From the NCBI GenBank assembly GCA_964481035.1, contig CAYZSE010000128.1:1-8994 (forward strand): DNA of 8,994 nucleotides. Reading direction: 5' to 3'. The number at the start of each line of letters is the position of its first letter. Position 1 is the stretch's first letter. A model generated the notes under the pieces. That model saw only the letters and a list, made by a program, of their open reading frames with translations, made no database searches and was not told the DNA's origin. Shown here in pieces: positions 6,217-8,994 of this stretch. Both the position numbers and the translations under genes were made by a program. Source of the stretch: JAAAPF01 sp964481035. GTDB lineage: Bacteria > Pseudomonadota > Alphaproteobacteria > Geminicoccales > Geminicoccaceae.

Positions 6217-7085
6217 CTAAAGCCCGACCACGGCCGTAGCCCGCTCGAAGGCGAGGCCCGCACCGAGCACCTCGAGATCGGCACCCTTGCGCCCGATGAT
6301 CTGGAGCCCGATCGGCAGGCCGTCGGCATCGAGGCCCGCCGGGACGACGAGCGCGGGCTGTTGGGTGAGGTTCAGCGGATAGCTGAACCCGGCCCACTCG
6401 GTCCACCGCGCGAGCCCGCTGCCGGCGGGCACCTCCACGCCGGCCTCGAAGGCGGTGAGCGACGTCGCCGGCGAGACGACGAGATCGAACTCACGGTCGA
6501 GGAGCGTCTCCATCTCGGCGCCGAAGCGCGCGCGCGCGAGCACCGCGTCGCTGAAGGTGTCGAGATCGATGGCCGCCCCGCTCGCCGCCACCTCGCGCAA
6601 GCCCGCCTCGACCTCGCCGCGCCGCTCCGCGGGCACCGCGCGCAGGCGCTGAGCCGCGCCGACCGACCAGTGCACGCGGAAGATCTCGAAGACGTCGCGG
6701 GTGACGGGCGGCATCGCCGCGAGCTCGGCGCCGAGATCCTCCAGCACGCGGAGCGCCTGCGCGAACGCCGCGGCTACGGCGGGCTCGACCGAGCCGTGCG
6801 GCGGTTCGCTCCAAACACCGATACGCGCCCCCCGGAGGTCGCCGTCGAGCAGGTCGAGCTCCAGCTCCGGGCTCCAGCCGATGTGCCAGTCGCGGGTATC
6901 GCGGCCGGCCATCACCGAGAGCATCAGCGCAGCGTCCCCGACACAGCGGGTCATCGGCCCGAGATGCGCGAGGGTGCCAAACGGGCTCGAGGGGTGCGCC
7001 GGCACCCGGCCGAAGCTCGGCTTGATGCCGACGATGCCGGTGAACGCCGCCGGCACGCGGATCGAGCCGCCGCCATCGGTGCCGA
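6217..7085 (-). CDS. Amidase-signature family hydrolase, N-terminal part missing at assembly gap
   Basis: 288 residues are visible; the 5' part lies in or beyond the N gap. The visible start, GTDGGGSIRVPAAFTGIVGIKPSFGRVP, is the core of the amidase signature with the nucleophile Ser at visible residue 7. The catalytic Lys and the cis-Ser lie upstream and are not seen. Later landmarks are LGPMTRCVGDAALML, FDLVVSPATS and YPLNLTQQPALVVPAGLDADGLPIGLQIIGR, all typical of this Ser-cisSer-Lys family of amide hydrolases, which includes GatA and malonamidase. Family proteins are usually about 450-500 residues, so roughly 160-180 residues are missing. The substrate cannot be assigned; GatA itself is unlikely because no gatB or gatC is adjacent. 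The stop is TAG at 6217-6219. If the scaffold join is right, it lies downstream of matB on the same strand. Confidence 0.88.
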
Positions 7086-7185
7086 NNNNNNNNNNNNNNN
7101 NNNNNNNNNNNNNNNNNNNNNNNNNNNNNNNNNNNNNNNNNNNNNNNNNNNNNNNNNNNNNNNNNNNNNNNNNNNNNNNNNNNNN
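7086..7185. other. Assembly gap (100 Ns)
   Basis: A run of exactly 100 N, the conventional placeholder for a scaffold gap of unknown length. It removes the last ~80 residues of MatB and the first ~160-180 residues of the amidase, so the real gap should be at least about 700 bases if both genes are intact, and could hide further genes. Linkage across it rests on the scaffolding only. Confidence 0.97.
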
Positions 7186-8465
7186 GCGCTCTCGGCGACG
7201 CCGGGAAGGGCGTCGATCAGCGCTTCGATCTCGGCCGGATAGATGTTGAAGCCGCCGCTGATGACGAGGTCCTTGTCACGACCGACGATCGACACGTAGC
7301 CGCGCGCGTCGATCCGGCCGAGGTCGCCGGTGATGAACCAGCCATCGCCCCGGAACTCCTCCTCGGTCTTGGCCGGCAAGCGCCAATAGCCCTGGAACAC
7401 GTTGGGCCCGCGCACCTCGATGACACCGACCTCGCCTTCGGGCAGGACGCGCCCCGTCGCGGGGTCGGCGATCCGCAGCTCGACGCCCGGCAGCGGGAAG
7501 CCGACCGTGCCCGGCCGACGCTCGCCGTCATAGGGGTTGGAGGTGTTCATGTTGGTCTCGGTCATGCCGTAGCGCTCGAGGATCGCATGGCCGGTGCGCT
7601 CGAAGAACGCCTTGTGGACCGCGGCGGAGAGCGGCGCCGAGCCGGAGACGAACAGGCGCATGTGCGCGACGAGCGCACGGTCGAGCTCCGAGCGGGCCAG
7701 GAGCCGGGTGTAGAAGGTCGGCACGCCCATCATCGCCGTCGCCCGCGGCAGATCGGCGATCACCCGGTCGGCGTCAAAGCCGGCATGGAAGAGCATCGAG
7801 CCGCCGGCGAGCATGATCGTGTTGGTGGCGACGAAAAGGCCGTGGGTGTGGAAGATCGGCAGCGCGTGCAGGAGCACGTCGTCACGGGTGAAGCGCCAGG
7901 CGTCGACGAGCGTCCGCGCGTTCGAGGTGAGGTTGCCGTGGCTCAGCATGGCGCCCTTGGCGCGCCCGGTCGTGCCCGAGGTGTAGAGGATCGCCGCGAG
8001 ATCGTCGGCGGTGCGAGCGAGCGGCACGAAGCCGTCACCCGCCGCCCGCATCCGCTCGGCGAGCGAGCCATTGCCTTGCCCGCCGAGGGTCTCCAGCCGC
8101 GCCTGACCGGCTGCTGCGGCGGCGGTCAGCGTCGGCGCGCGCGCGGGGTCCGCCACGACGACCCGCGGCTCGGCATCGGCGATGAAGAAGCCGAGCTCGT
8201 GCGTCGTGTAGGCGCTGTTGAGCGGCAACAAGACCGCGCCCGCCGCCAAGGTGGCGAGGCCGAGCGCGATCGCCTCGGGGGATTTCTCGACCTGCACCGC
8301 CACCCGGTCGCCCGGCTGGACGTCGAGATCCGCGAGCGCCCGAGCGAAGCGGCGCGCCGTGGCGAACATCTCCTCGTAGGTCAGCGTGCGGCCGTCGGGC
8401 GTCTCCAGCAGGCGCTTGCCCGGGATCGCTGCCGCCTGCAGCACGTCGTAGACGCTGTCGCTCAT
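7186..8465 (-). CDS. matB: Malonyl-CoA synthetase MatB, C-terminal end missing at assembly gap
   Basis: 426 residues are visible out of about 505 for the family. The enzyme adenylates malonate with ATP and transfers it to CoA, giving malonyl-CoA in the cytoplasm. Adenylate-forming motifs are in order: YTSGTTGRAKGAMLSH (161-176), LPIFHTHGLFVATN (202-215), RYGMTETNMNTSNPYDGER (298-316), GWFITGDLG (375-383) and GRDKDLVISGGFNIYPAEIE (395-414). LPIFHTHGLF together with YGMTETNMNTSNPY is characteristic of MatB and argues against a generic fatty acyl-CoA ligase. The catalytic Lys of the C-terminal subdomain falls in the N gap, so completeness cannot be judged. The ATG at 8465 follows a G-rich stretch (GGCGGGGGG). 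The gene lies 31 bases after the YheT-type hydrolase, suggesting co-transcription. No malonyl-CoA decarboxylase (matA) is visible. Confidence 0.93.
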
Positions 8466-8496
8466 CTCGCCGGTCCCCCCGCCGACCGCGGTGCCG

Positions 8497-8994
8497 TCAT
8501 GAGCACATCGGATCGCGCGCTGGCAAGCCTTGCTCGGCGCAATCCTCCGCTCGGTTCCGCGCCTGCGCGGCGATGAAACGCTCGATCTGGCGCAGATGCC
8601 AGAGCCCGCGACGGTCGTGAAAGCCGAGATGGCCCCCGCCCGCGGCGACCAGCGGCGTCACCGCCGGGCCGGATGCGCGCCGATAGGGATCGGGTGGGAT
8701 GAAGGGGTCGTCCTCGGCGTGGACGAGCAGGGTCGGCACGCGGATGCGCGCGAGATGCGGCAGCGAGCTCACGCTCCGGTAATAGACGTCGGCCCGGCCG
8801 AAGCCGTGATGCGGAGCGGTGAAGCGGTCGTCCACCTCGAAGAGCGTCCTCGCCGTGCGGACCGCCGCGCGCTCCGCCGCCGTCAGCGACGAATGGGCGT
8901 TGAGATAGTCGCGCTTCAGCGCCTGCAGCAGATAGTCGTGGTAGAGCCGGTTGCGCGGCGCGTGCAGGACGACCGACGCGCTCGGCAGGTCGAG
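8497..8994 (-). CDS. YheT-type alpha/beta-hydrolase, C-terminal part (N terminus outside window)
   Basis: The frame is open from the window edge at 8994 to a TGA at 8497-8499, giving 165 residues. I read through the GTG at 8835 because the upstream codons continue family sequence (LYHDYLLQALKRDY, then AARTLFE-type residues joining VDDRFTAPHHGF). The pattern FTAPHHGFGRADVYYRSVSS, PTLLVHAEDDPFIPPD and GGGHLGFHD, ending in IERFIAA, matches the YheT/COG0429 group of serine hydrolases. The catalytic Asp is probably in AEDDPFIP and the His in GGGHLGF; the nucleophile Ser is off the window. Members include carboxylesterase-like proteins, but the physiological substrate is generally unknown. The position directly upstream of matB suggests joint expression; any functional tie to malonate is unproven. 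Confidence 0.88.
   Translation of the reverse strand, partial: LDLPSASVVLHAPRNRLYHDYLLQALKRDYLNAHSSLTAAERAAVRTARTLFEVDDRFTAPHHGFGRADVYYRSVSSLPHLARIRVPTLLVHAEDDPFIPPDPYRRASGPAVTPLVAAGGGHLGFHDRRGLWHLRQIERFIAAQARNRAEDCAEQGLPARDPMCS

Overview
This is a high-GC window, clearly bacterial, whose protein families point to an alphaproteobacterium, perhaps a Rhodospirillales- or Geminicoccales-like lineage (inference from overall protein style, not from a marker gene). It is a draft or metagenome scaffold: exactly 100 Ns at 7086-7185 mark an assembly gap of unknown true size. I see no tRNA, rRNA, CRISPR array, insertion sequence or phage gene.

Plus strand, 1-4441. The window opens in the last 67 codons of an oligopeptide/dipeptide ABC transporter ATPase. 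Next comes a short protein of unknown function with a single C-terminal membrane anchor (255-683). A 188-base intergenic region with a near-perfect 20-bp inverted repeat separates it from a soluble protein with a class III nucleotidyl cyclase domain (872-1915). That domain keeps the two metal-binding aspartates but lacks other expected active-site residues. After a GC-rich hairpin comes an alpha/beta-hydrolase of the 3-oxoadipate enol-lactonase (PcaD) type (2003-2791) in which all three catalytic triad positions appear substituted. The plus-strand block ends with znuC and znuB, the ATPase and permease of a zinc importer. No znuA or zur gene is in the window.

Minus strand, 4476-8994, read right to left. 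The order is the C-terminal part of a YheT-type alpha/beta-hydrolase, malonyl-CoA synthetase (matB, its 3' end lost in the N gap), an amidase-signature enzyme (its 5' end lost in the gap) and glucose-6-phosphate isomerase (pgi). pgi and znuB converge with 34 bases between stop codons.

Most of this is ordinary metabolism and transport. The region most worth following up is 255-2791: a tail-anchored unknown protein, a divergent cyclase-like protein and a probably non-catalytic hydrolase, encoded consecutively on one strand with structured DNA between them. Calling these three a single system is speculative.
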